DNA of 64,000 bases from Caprella mutica (lineage: Eukaryota; Arthropoda; Malacostraca; Amphipoda; Caprellidae), in the NCBI GenBank assembly GCA_947561585.1, contig CANNZV010002524.1, forward strand, positions 1-64,000. Direction: 5' to 3'. Of this stretch, positions 12,901 to 23,168 are shown piece after piece; position 1 is the first letter of the stretch; each line of letters starts with the position of its first letter. The translations under genes and the position numbers were made by a program. A model generated the notes under the pieces. It was not told where the DNA came from. It made no database searches and worked only from the letters and a program-made list of their open reading frames with translations.

Positions 12901-15900
12901 ACCTTTAAAATGATAATATTAATGATTATACATTAATTTTGCATATTTTATTAATTGGAAGAATTGATAAAATATGTGATCCATTTTGAAGTTGTGAAGA
13001 ACGAATAGTAGAAAGATGAAAAAAAACTGCTTAAATCCTTTAATGTGGTATCTATGATTACAAAATTATATTCTTATTCAAATTATTGGCCAAATATTTA
13101 ATAATTTAACCAAGTAAAGATAACAGACCAAAATTGAAGCTAGTAAATATAACGGACCAGAATCTAACCTAGTAAAGTTAACGGACTGTGGTCCGCTGTC
13201 ATTACTTGCTCCGATTTTTTAACTTGAGTAAATACCTAACCTTATATATTATAATTTAATTAATATTAGATTAGTTTTAGGATATTTAGATAAATAAAAC
13301 TCCGAGTCATGAAGCAATCGAGTTATGTAGCACTCGAGTAATGGGAGAGCCGAATTGTGAAATACTCTAGAATTTTGTAATTGTTATCCCTCAATGACTA
13401 TAGTTTTCTTTGATTCTAATCATAGAAAACTAGTGCACCCAAAATATAGTGGCTCTGAGTTATGAAGGAACCGATACTGCAAAACTCAGGAGTTTCAGTG
13501 TAGTATATTCGCTGGTAATATAAATTGACATTCATTTTTTGATCCTTTTCTCTATAATCCAAACAATTTACCATTACTCTTTGATTTAAGAGTTTATTTT
13601 AAAATAGAGTGAACTGGTGACAAACCGTAGTCTGCTCCGTAAGAAGCCGCGTCTCTCACGACCCACTGCTCCGACCGGAAGTGATAGTACGCTCTGAATC
13701 GATAGGGTAACTCACTATCACTGGACACAAGCTTCGACCAGAGAGTCTGAAACACAGATGTGGTAAAGGTAAATGATGTGCTCATAGAACTAGTGAAGGT
13801 AAATGATGTGCTCATAGAACTAGTAAAGGTGAATGATGTGCTCATAGAACTAGTGAAGGTAAATGATGTGCTCATAGAACTAGTAAAAGTAAATGATGTG
13901 CTCATAGAACTAGTGAAGGTGAATGATGTGCTCATAGAACTAGTGAAGGTGAATGATGTGCTCATAGAACTAGTAAAGGTAAATGATGTGCTCATAGAAC
14001 TAGTGAAGGTAAATGATGTGCTCATAGAACTAGTGAAGGTGAATGATGTGCTCATAGAACTAGTAAAAGTAAATGATGTGCTCATAGAACTAGTGAAGGT
14101 GAATGATGTGCTCATAGAACTAGTGAAGGTGAATGATGTGCTCATAGAACTAGTGAAGGTAAATGATGTGCTCATAGAACTAGTGAAGGTAAATGATGTG
14201 CTCATAGAACTGGTAAAGATAAATGATGTGCTCATAGAACTAGTGAAGGTGAATGATGTGCTCATAGAACTAGTAAAAGTAAATGATGTGCTCATAGAAC
14301 TAGTAAAGGTAAATGATGTGCTCATAGAACTAGTGAAGGTGAATGATGTGCTCATAGAACTAGTGAAGGTAAATGATGTGCTCATAGAACTAGTAAAGGT
14401 AAATGATGTGCTCATAGAACTAGTGAAGGTGAATGATGTGCTCATAGAACTAGTAAAGGTAAATGATGTGCTCATAGAACTAGTGAAGGTGAATGATGTG
14501 CTCATAGAACTAGTGAAGGTAAATGATGTGCTCATAGAACTAGTGAAGGTGAATGATGTGCTCATAGAACTAGTGAAGGTAAATGATGTGCTCATAGAAC
14601 TAGTGAAGGTGAATGATGTGCTCATAGAACTAGTGAAGGTGAATGATGTGCTCATAGAACTAGTAAAGGTGAATGATGTGCTCATAGAACTAGTAAAGGT
14701 TAATGATGTGCTTATAGAACTAGTAAAGATAAATGATGTGCTTATAGAACTAGTGAAGGTGAATGATGTGCTCATAGAACTAGTGAAGGTGAATGATGTG
14801 CTCACATCAAGCATAGGCCTAATATATCCACTCACATCAATATTCATAGGCCTAATATCCACTCACATCAATGTTCATAGGCCTAATATCCACTCACATC
14901 AATGTTCATAGGCCTAATATCCACTCACATCAATATTCATAGGCCTAATATCCACTCACATCAATGTTCATAGGCCTAATATCCACTCACATCAATATTC
15001 ATAGGCCTAATATCCACTCACATCAATGTTCATAGGTCTAATATCCCCTCACATCAATGTTCATAGGCCTAATATTCCCTCACATCAATGTTCATAGGTC
15101 TAATATCCCTCACATCAATGTGCATAGGCCTAATATCCACTCACATCAATATTCATAGGCCTAATATCCACTCACATCAATGTTCATAGGCTGTTTGTCC
15201 TCATCAAACACTACCAGGCAGGCTGTAACGAAGGACAGGAACACAGCTTCTTCAGGCATCAACACGAGACTCTCCATCAGAGGATAAGGGTCCTCCTGCA
15301 GCTCTGGTGGCTCATTGCCTCCGTCAGAGTCTCTGTGGACGTACACAACATTGGGGGCAAACGTGGCACTGCTGTTTGTTTTTTCTGTGAAGAAGAGATA
15401 TCGGTCTTTGGAGTGAAACTCACTGCACAAACATTGGGGCTGAGGGATCGTCACATAACTAGGTTCACAGTAATCGGAAAGTGGGTGTTAATATAAGCCA
15501 ATCAGAAATTACTTCAGATTAGATTAGTTGATGATTTAGGTTAATGCCAAAATTCCGAAAATCGCGACCATTAGCTACCTTATGTTCATTCAAATTGTAT
15601 CTATTATATTAAAAACAGTTTATACCAGTAGTTCATTTCATATCAATAATTATATTACATAATTACCTAAATTAAAGGAGTGTAGGGGATAGTGAATATA
15701 ATTATAAAATGGTATATTTTCACAGTTGTTAATAATAATTCTCCAGAAATAAGTAATAATTACCTTCTTCATCTCTCCAAGTCTCTCTCTTGATGTACTG
15801 TGCCTCTGATATTCTCTTGCTGTACTGTTCGTAATCCACTTCTCTCTCACTCAACGAACCTTGTCCAAAATAACCCTGCGAAAACGTACATACTATTAAC

Positions 15901-17372
15901 GAGTCTCTAGGGTGAATTACGAGTTATCGGACAGTTTTACATTTTGAATTCTTTAAGAAACCTTAATTGGGCCAACTGTACAAGAGTGTTTTTAAATCTT
16001 TTAACGTGCGTCTAAACGACGCATGTGTGCCCACATGCCATAGAGTTAGTTAATGATATTTTAGGGTCAAGCGATGGGCCTAATAATTATACTTTAGCTC
16101 GTAATTTCATATTGGTATTCAGGATACCAGCAGGTATCATGAATACAAATAAAAATAACGAGCGACCTAGTTTTTTTTATGTGATCGAAATGTGAAACCA
16201 ACCGATTACTCTGAATTTCCCTAGTCTTAATTCCTTAGCCAATTAATTATTAAGATATTAATATAATAGGAAGATGTTGCAAACTAATAAAGAATTAAGA
16301 AAACCACACTTCATAGTTATGAACGGTGTGCATTGTGGAGGAATAGGGCCTATAAGAGGATGGTACGTCTCAATGAATGACATAACCTTTTAGTCCACTT
16401 AAATATAGATCTATTTAGTTATTTCATCACTACCGTGGTGGTACTAATCTTAAAGCAACGTAAAGTCTAAATAAGCATAGTTCATTATACAATCATTGTT
16501 TTAATAATTATATATTCTAATTTATCAAGTGAAGGGCGAGTGTCACGACGAAAAAAGTTAGCATCCTATTGCGTATTATATGCCACAAATTAGGACGGTA
16601 ACTTTTTTCGTCGTGTCACTCGCCCTTCACTTCATGAATTTACTTAGATTTCCAAGAAGGAAGCCACTAACTGAAATTCTAAACTATATAACACTGCTTT
16701 TTAATTAAAAAGAAGAGGACTAGTATTTAACATTCTTGATTTACCAAAAAAAAAATTTTCCATTCATAATTGACGGCGAAACCAAAGATCCAACATCCCC
16801 AACAAAATCTATCCTATACATTACTAGGAATGCGGCATTGTGCATAAAATATGCACAACTTGGTCAATTTTGAATATGTTACTGCCTAACAAGATGCTGT
16901 ACATTTTCAGAGTCATGACTAAAGTAATGAACGGAATTCAAAATATAGGTACCTATCTATTAAGTAGAAACAGATTAACTTTATTCCATATTCCGTAACT
17001 AACTTTGAGCATATGATATGCACTTTATATTGAATAATTTCTGGCATAAAATATGCATAATTTCAGGCCTTTTGGTCTAGCATATACGCCAGTGACGTTT
17101 TGCATTTTTTATGCAGAGATCATCATATAGATATAAAATGTTGCATATTACGAAAAACAGCATGCAGTTAAACACCACTGATAATAACACACATTGTGGT
17201 ACAGAGCCTTGATGTCCTCTTGCTCATTGACGATAATGTCCCCATTCTGGTACACAGCGGAGTAGACAGGCCATTTGTCACTGGAAATGTTGTGGTGTCC
17301 CTCCAAAGGGATGGGCAGGGGGTTGCCAGGTACTGATTTAACTCTTTTCTTTCGCTCGGCCTCTGGATACAT
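9996..17372 (-). CDS. TSEN2: tRNA-splicing endonuclease catalytic subunit Sen2
   Basis: Exons on the minus strand: 17372-17193, 15875-15764, 15458-15176, 13746-13626, 12749-12595 and 10154-9996, about 336 codons against roughly 465 in human TSEN2. The N-terminal exon has ERKKRVKSVPGNPLPIP and EDIKALYHN, then GYFGQGSLS, as in Sen2 proteins. Then come LMPEEAVFLSF (PEEA fold), YHFRSEQWVVRDAASYGADY and GPPFYHSQYLIKVQAF, which includes the catalytic His. The Lys of the Tyr-His-Lys triad lies in NACNVKKMYMLCVV. Sen2 cuts the 5' splice site of intron-containing pre-tRNAs within the TSEN complex. The ATG at 17372 is chosen because upstream codons in the frame are not ATG. All junctions fit in phase except 15764/15458, where one exon ends in phase 1 and the next needs two carried bases; a micro-exon, another donor or a sequence error is possible. 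Confidence 0.9.
10816..12000. mobile_element. TA-flanked MITE (GGTAAATTGCGGC termini), itself interrupted
   Basis: The termini read GGGGTCAAGCAGGTAGATTG on the left and, as reverse complement, GGGTCACGCAGGTAAATTG on the right, with TA on both sides. The unbroken relative at 60592-60811 shows that the sequence between about 10897 and 11864 is a later insertion. It is non-coding. Termini and TA duplication suggest a Tc1/mariner-type MITE. Confidence 0.7.
10897..11864 (+). mobile_element. Inner CCTTCGC repeat elements (two, in tandem)
   Basis: Two elements lie head to tail. Each begins CTAGATTACGTGCA(A/C)TCGG and TAGAGCG, then CCTTCGCCGCC, and ends with TTCTGC...GCGAA(C/G)GTAA: about 10900-11455 and 11460-11864. 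They sit in the opposite orientation to the outer copy. The motif TCGGTAGAGCG resembles a tRNA A box, but I see no convincing B box, so a SINE origin is only a possibility. Confidence 0.6.
12404..12580 (-). repeat. Fragment of the CCTTCGC repeat family
   Basis: Begins with CCTTCGCAAATTGCAGAAGG and has the characteristic AACTCAAAAAGTATTCAATC and GGTCAAGGTCATTTATAAC blocks, but only one unit remains. It abuts the TSEN2 exon ending at 12595. Confidence 0.55.
12815..13590. other. TSEN2 intron with old repeat sequence
   Basis: Intron DNA between the exons at 12749 and 13626. The segment at about 12820-13215 resembles 2500-3310 (shared GTAAAGATAACGGACCA-type motifs and GTTGTGAAGAACGA). No gene is recognised. 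Confidence 0.4.
13760..14802. repeat. 30-bp minisatellite filling a TSEN2 intron
   Basis: About 35 nearly perfect copies of a 30-bp unit (AATGATGTGCTCATAGAACT, then AGTGAAGGTA with A/G variants). The unit length is divisible by three and stop-free in several frames, so both strands show long repetitive ORFs; these are artefacts. The array begins only about 14 bp beyond the intron's 3' splice site (acceptor at 13747) and runs into the 31-bp array at 14803. Confidence 0.95.
14803..15186 (-). repeat. 31-bp minisatellite derived from a TSEN2 exon/intron junction
   Basis: About 12 copies of a 31-bp unit that on the minus strand reads CCTATGAACATTGATGTGAG, then TGGATATTAGG. The copy next to the exon is the real junction: ...CCT ATG AAC ATT GAT followed by the donor GTGAGT at 15175. 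Each downstream copy therefore repeats the last codons of the exon plus its 5' splice site. Most keep GTGAGT; three in the middle read GTGAGG. Confidence 0.93.
15909..16223. mobile_element. MITE, GGGTGAATT family
   Basis: Inverted ends GGGTGAATTACGAGTTATCG and, as reverse complement of the right end, GGGAAATTCAGAGTAATCGG; both then continue into TTTNACATTT. CTA and TAG flank the ends, compatible with a TA duplication. It lies in the TSEN2 intron upstream of the 15875 exon and belongs with the element at 2931. Confidence 0.7.
16527..16632. mobile_element. Small palindromic MITE
   Basis: About 34-bp nearly perfect inverted ends, AAGTGAAGGGCGAGTG(T/A)CAC, then GACGAAAAAAGTTA, around a loop of roughly 37 bp. 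It is 106 bp in total with no coding capacity. The flanks do not give a clear duplication. Confidence 0.8.
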
Positions 17373-18554
17373 TATTAAACTGTGCAAGAATCTATCAAAT
17401 GAATGAAAGATCTGTTGTGAATGTACTTAAAGATATATTCTGTAACAAATGTCAATTCATCAATGATTTAAACGAGAATCAGATGTATTGAAATTTCAGT
17501 AAATATCTTGAAATCATAGAAGATATATTTCAATTAAACCTCCAATAATGCATATTTGGTGAAAGATAATATACAGGGCGATTAAAAAATGGCAACCAGA
17601 GTGTGGATGATATTTTCCGAGCTATATATATAAGAACCATTTTCAAATTTTGTATTGCATTTTGAATATAATCTTTTCTCTAATAGCTAAATGATGAATT
17701 ATTTAAATTTGGGACATCGAAAAATTGTGTGACATAAATTTCAAAAAGTTGGTCAAAAATAAAATTCCGCAAAAAAAAGTTAAAAAAGAAAAACCTCTTT
17801 CCAAAATCCTTCAAACAAAAATAAAATACAAGAACATAAAAATAAAATGTATGCTGTTAAGAGATTTTGGTTGTATATTTTTAGTAACATTTTTTCTGCG
17901 GAACTTCACAAACTTCTGCATTATATATTAGAAGCAATAATAGCAGTTGCTCAATATAGGTTTCATATTAATAATTAGTTATCGTATATATAATTACCTA
18001 ATCTATACTATGATAAGAGCTGCTCCGCTGCCCGTCCGTGTGTCACAAAATGGGTTAAACACTCATTCTATCAACAGCGCTTCATAAAGTTGGAGTAAAT
18101 ACAGAAAAGAAACACTAATATTGAAAATAGAAAAAATAGAATTTGCTGCAGTATCATTGATACGCGAGTCACACTAAAATAATTATTAATTGAAAATTTC
18201 AGAGTTTTGACCCTTTATTACTAAAGAGTAGAAAATATAATTTTTGATAAATTAAATATATTGCATGTATTCATTTGAATATAATCTTGAACCCATTATA
18301 TTAACTACCACTGTGGTATTGAATCTAAATTATATTCGAATGCAAGTATGTATTATGGATACATATATTCTAATTAAACAAAAAAAATCCATCAAAAGCC
18401 AAAATATAAATTTAATTTTTAAATAATTAGCATCAATATTATTATAGCCCCGTAGTCATGATACTGTCACAAATGATTCGTTTTTACTTTTAATAGCTAT
18501 GTATTTCTTAATAAAAGTGTCAATCGGACAGACAGACGCGGCTCTTATTATATA
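17373..18554. other. Intergenic DNA upstream of TSEN2
   Basis: AT-rich sequence containing the presumed TSEN2 promoter. At 17574-17590 there is a partial transposon-like terminus (ACAGGGCGATTAAAAAATGG) without a recognised partner. No gene is identified. Confidence 0.4.
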
Positions 18555-19105
18555 CAGGGTGGTGGGAAAGTAACTTTACACTTTTAAATGTTTATTGTAC
18601 GAAAACCAACTCAACAATCGATATCAAATGACAAATAAATATGAATTTATAAAGAAAAATCTAAAAGATTGAAGTTTTATTTTTTGAATGATGTCCTTCA
18701 GATGTTCTCAGTTATTGTTCAAACAAGAACGAATTCTTTGCAAAGTATTTTACAAAACATTTTATAATGTGTTCTTTGTTATTTAGTTGATTTCTTCAAT
18801 GATGAGAGCTATTTTCGTAAACTTTTGATTTAAGATGCCCACAAAAGAAGAATTCAAGACGGGTTAAATCAGGAGATCGAGCAGACCATGAGACTACACT
18901 AAAACGTGAAATTATGCGACTTGGAAATGCTTCTCTTAATATGGCCATGGTTTCTCTGGCGAAAATATTTTTTTTATCTGAATCATACATATTGTAAAAA
19001 AATCTGAGATTTTCTCTATAAATTCATATTTATTTGATATCTATAGTAGAATCGGTCTTCATGCAATAAACATAAAAAGTGTAAAGTTACTTTTCCGCCA
19101 CCCTG
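18555..19105 (-). mobile_element. Tc1/mariner-type element with transposase remnant
   Basis: The inverted termini are CAGGGTGG(T/C)GG(G/A)AAAGTAAC continuing TTTACACTTTT, flanked by TA on both sides. On the minus strand, 18990-18796 encodes a piece resembling the C-terminal part of a DDE transposase (FPSRIISRF, WSARSPDLTR, FFFCGHLKSKVY). Only about 65 codons are open, so the element cannot supply its own transposase. Confidence 0.85.
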
Positions 19106-19504
19106 TAGAGTAGTATAGAACTATAGATAGATCTCTCACTGATTGAATAACAGGTTGCTACTGTACTAGTTAACATCACAATGGGGTTGTTTTAGTGGGA
19201 TACTTTTTTCTTAAAAACGATATGATAGTCAGTTAATAGTAAGAGGTAGATATGGGAGCATTTCTAACAATTATTTATTCCTCTAGGCTTTGGATGAGTA
19301 GGAAAAAGCCTAGCAAGTAGAGTATATATATATTCTAATGGTATATAAAATACCTCTTGATTGAGAATCATATATAAAATAAATAATTGAAAGAAGAAAG
19401 CACTTGGCTTCATAACAAAAATTACCTAATTCATATATATTAATATTATATAAAGTCCGATGAATAAGGATTTAAAAAAGGTAGATCTTTTGAGCCACTC
19501 TATA

Positions 19505-20601
19505 CAGGGTGGCGCAAAAAAAGGAAACCCATTTTCAAACTAGTTCATTTTACAAACTATCAAACCTAGAAATTTGTAAAGAGTTACGACGAAAATGGAA
19601 CATCCTGCAGCGAATTAAAAAGAGGTTAATAAAAATTGATTGCGCGAGGACGAGAAACACAAAAAAGTTCATAATAGGAATAATTCATTTCCCCATGGTA
19701 GTAGTAAAAGTTAAATCTTACTATTTTTCATTCAATTAACGTTTTGGTTATTGACTCTTTCATTCATTGAAATACATCTTCATCATCAATCACAATATCT
19801 TCTACAAAATGTGCATTTCTTTGCAGAAACCATTTTGCAAAATTTAGAAGGTGCAGTGAATCAATTCTAAGAATTCGAGCCTTACATGCATCTTGATAGG
19901 ATGATACTTCACATCGTGTTTAACAATTTGGTTAAATATCTCTTATATTATATCTAATGCCTTATTTCTGATTGATAGTTTTGGGTTTTCAATAAACTGT
20001 TCTTGAATAAGATTAATGTGTTCATTCTGTTCTCCTGTGACCTAATCTCTTTTTGTTCAAAATAAAGTTTTTTTTAACATATAAACATTTGTGGATATGG
20101 TTTTATAGTTGTTGGAAATCTTTCCAGAAAGCGTTGTTCAAAATGAGGTTGAACCTGTGTGAAGCTTCCAGTGTTCAAAAAATTTTGCCACAACAATAAC
20201 TCTTTGTTCTTTTGAAAGTTTCGAACAGGAGATAAAAATTAACGGCTAAATGATTTTATGAAGATATCAATTTTATCTCAAAAAACAACTTTTAAATGGG
20301 AATTAATTTTTTTATTTTCTCTTATTTGTTACAAAAAACAGAAGAATTTAATGTCTTTACATCAATATAAAATGAATTACATTTTTTTCATATATTTCGT
20401 CCTCGCGCAAGCACTTTTCATTTATCTTTTTTTAATTTGCTGTAGGATGTTTGATTTTTTTCGTAATTCCTACAGATTATCAAGATAGATGCAGAAAAAG
20501 AAAACTCATAAAACTGTGTTTTGTGAAAATTTCTAGGTTTGATAGCTTGTAAAATTAACTAGTTTGAAAATGAGTTTCCTTTTTTTTTTTGCGCCACCCT
20601 G
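19505..20601 (-). mobile_element. Second TA-flanked element, Tc1/mariner-like
   Basis: The inverted termini read CAGGGTGGCGCAAAAAAAGG, then AAACCCATTTTCAAACTAGT, with TA duplicated outside. A short minus-strand reading frame at 19916-19764 (ending ...EDIVIDDEDVFQ, stop) looks like the C-terminus of a decayed transposase; the rest is broken. It differs from the neighbour at 18555 in all but the first 8 bases. Confidence 0.8.
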
Positions 20602-21476
20602 TATTTATGAAGTATTGAACTTATTAATCTACAGACTTCCATCGATATTAATACGTCACAACAATCGAAAAGTGTGGGACAAGTCTCACTTTCATTTCTC
20701 CAGGTATAGAATATATTTTAGGAGCAACTTTGGTTGGTGGTTTTCAGTTGAGCTGTTTTCCCCATAACCTTATGCAGTTGGAATAAATTAAAATTATTTT
20801 TATGGGAAATAACGAATATCGCTTACCATCAAATTATTTTTATTCTATCTCACCTGCTTAAGTTACTCCAAAAACAGCTAAACTGAAAACGACCAACAAA
20901 ATTACTCCAAAAATAATTTCTATAGCTACCAGGAGAAACAAAAACAAGTCATGTCGCATACATATTCACTTGTATGGGACATAAGTAATAAGACCGGGGT
21001 ATGAATAAGACAATTGAATTGAACGCAGATGAATCACATTCATGTGATTCATTATTTGTCTAAATATTTGAAAACTTCACTTTAAAAATGACTAAAATGC
21101 ATTGTGAAGTAAAATGATTTTATTCCGAATTGAATATTTATAATCAGAATTTTGAGTCACAGGAATTTTAATCCTTAGTACAGTAAATACCCAAAACAAA
21201 ATCTACACTAGAAATTGAAGCTCGGGTTCAATCCCTGGGTGCGCTTCTGCTCCCATACACAGTAACTTGTGCTGCCCTGGGGAATATTAGACTACTAACA
21301 ACAAACAGTCACATGAATATGAAGTTTCAAAAAATATATCCTATCACTCGTTCAAATTTCATCTCTCTCCAATAGATTTAGCAAAGAAAATAAGTTTCTA
21401 ATAATATCCATGGCAAATATTTGAAAAGAAAAATTCGAAAGTTCTAACAAAATAGTTTACTAAAAAGAAATCATTT
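20602..21476. other. Intergenic DNA, nothing recognised
   Basis: Between the mariner-like element and the 3' end of the AROS homologue. It is AT-rich, with no conserved frame or RNA gene. Confidence 0.45.
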
Positions 21477-23031
21477 TCATAATACATTATCATCAAGCAG
21501 AGATTTATCCTCCCGAACCCGAAACGTTTGAATTCTATTGAAGTCTGCTTCAGAAAAGACTGAACTCTCGACAGGTTTGGCTTTGGACAGATTCTTCTCC
21601 CTTTCCAACTCCTTTTGAATTTCTTTAGCCTGAAAAATTAAGTCACTATAGTTCACATATCCTTTAATGAACTAACAAGGATTAAATTAAATTTACGATC
21701 AGAGGAAGACATTATAAACAAACATATGGCGATTTTGAAAATATATAAAAAAAATGTCCTATGATAAGAAAACTAAAGCATAGTGGATTGAATAGAAAAT
21801 TAACATCTGATCATGATGTAAAAACAAAGTGGCCAACATCAAAAGAATTTCAAGTATCAGAAAACAAAAACGCTAGCAATCATTGGTAGATTAATATCTT
21901 TCATTCTACTCAACCATTGAGCATGGCCTGTGTACTTATCTAGGGTATATATTATTAGTTAGCTACTATAAACAGATTGTAGCTAATGTTAGAGTAATAG
22001 CGAGGAGTGATCACCTACCTGTTTGAGATACTTTTTATTGCCAGCAGCTTTATCAATTCTGGAGAGAAGTTTCAGGGCCTTTTTTGTTCTGTCTTTTTTA
22101 ATGTGTGTTTTTCTATATTCCTCCACAGCACAAACCACCTGTGAAAGAGTGATAGGAACTAAGAGATGAGGTGAGGGGAGAGTAGTCTACATAGAGTAGT
22201 CTATGTCAGCAAGTAGGTAATAGAAATAGCTATCCTTTTTTTGCTCAACCACCCAACTATTCTCTTTTAGAATGGAAGTTATTTTAAATAACTGTAACTT
22301 TGTTGATGGTTTAATTTTTTTTCCATTGCTACACTAGAAAATGACGAACAGTATTGCAACTTAAATTTGAAAAATGCATGCAAATTATACATATACAGGA
22401 AACATTATTTAGAATATATTTCATTATCTTTCTTATATCTACAAAATATAATTGTATTGAATGTATAAAATAGGATTGAAGAAATTTACAGACAAAATAT
22501 TAAATTTCACAAATTTATTAGGTTTCTCAAAACTTACAAATATTGAATGTGTGTTAAATTTTAGGAGTTTTCTTTCCTCAAAATATCTAAACCAAATGTA
22601 GCAACAAAATTTTTGAATGGAACATAAGTATAATTACCTTTTTCCCTTTGAAAATACTCTTTCTTTCTTCATTATTTGATGATTTTTTCTGATTTGTGTT
22701 CTTATTTAGACCATCTGAAAAGAAAAAAATATATTTTCTGATTAGGAATAAAATTTCGAAAATAAAAAAATAATTTAGGAAACCCAATTGAGCTGATATA
22801 TAGAGAAAAGATGCGCAATACCTAATAATCTTTTAGAACACATCTTTTAAAATTATGAATATGATTTTAAATACCTATTAATATTATTTTAAATATGAAT
22901 TAAATTATAAATATGATATAAAAATTGAATTATCTACTTTAATTGAGAATAACTTTCACAATATAATACAGCTACTCACCAAAATCAGCATCAAGCAGCT
23001 CCAAGCTGTCTTCAATGAGTGAGATAGACAT
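21477..23031 (-). CDS. RPS19BP1: AROS / RPS19-binding protein 1 homologue (4 exons)
   Basis: Minus-strand exons 23031-22980, 22714-22638, 22138-22019 and 21629-21477 have GT-AG borders and matching phases and encode 133 residues, near the 136 of the human protein. The start MSISLIEDSLELLDAD parallels the vertebrate N-terminus. The middle is lysine-rich; the third exon has CAVEEYRK, as in the family's DEYRK segment; and the C-terminus has SSVFSEADFNRIQ, matching the VFTEEDF motif. Vertebrate AROS is a small nucleolar protein that binds ribosomal protein S19, acts in 40S subunit assembly and was reported as a SIRT1 activator. The identification rests on these short motifs and on size and architecture, so it is good but not certain. 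A large minisatellite begins about 140 bp upstream of the start codon. Confidence 0.8.
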
Positions 23032-23168
23032 AGTAATGATAAGGCTAGATAGTTGAAAGTTGAATAAGTTTGCTATTCTGAAAGAGAGGATAAATTTTAA
23101 TCAATATGATTTAGCACATAGTCTAAGACGATATTATTATTATCTAAAAAGCTTGAAACTAAAAATGA

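Noticed and set aside
13594..14911. Long repetitive ORFs on both strands (about 380-420 codons)
   Set aside because: They are products of a 30-bp stop-free tandem unit inside a TSEN2 intron. Only 13746-13626 of the minus-strand ORF is real exon.
17725..17931. Lysine-rich 68-codon ORF
   Set aside because: It is simple A-rich sequence with no homologous motif or splice context.
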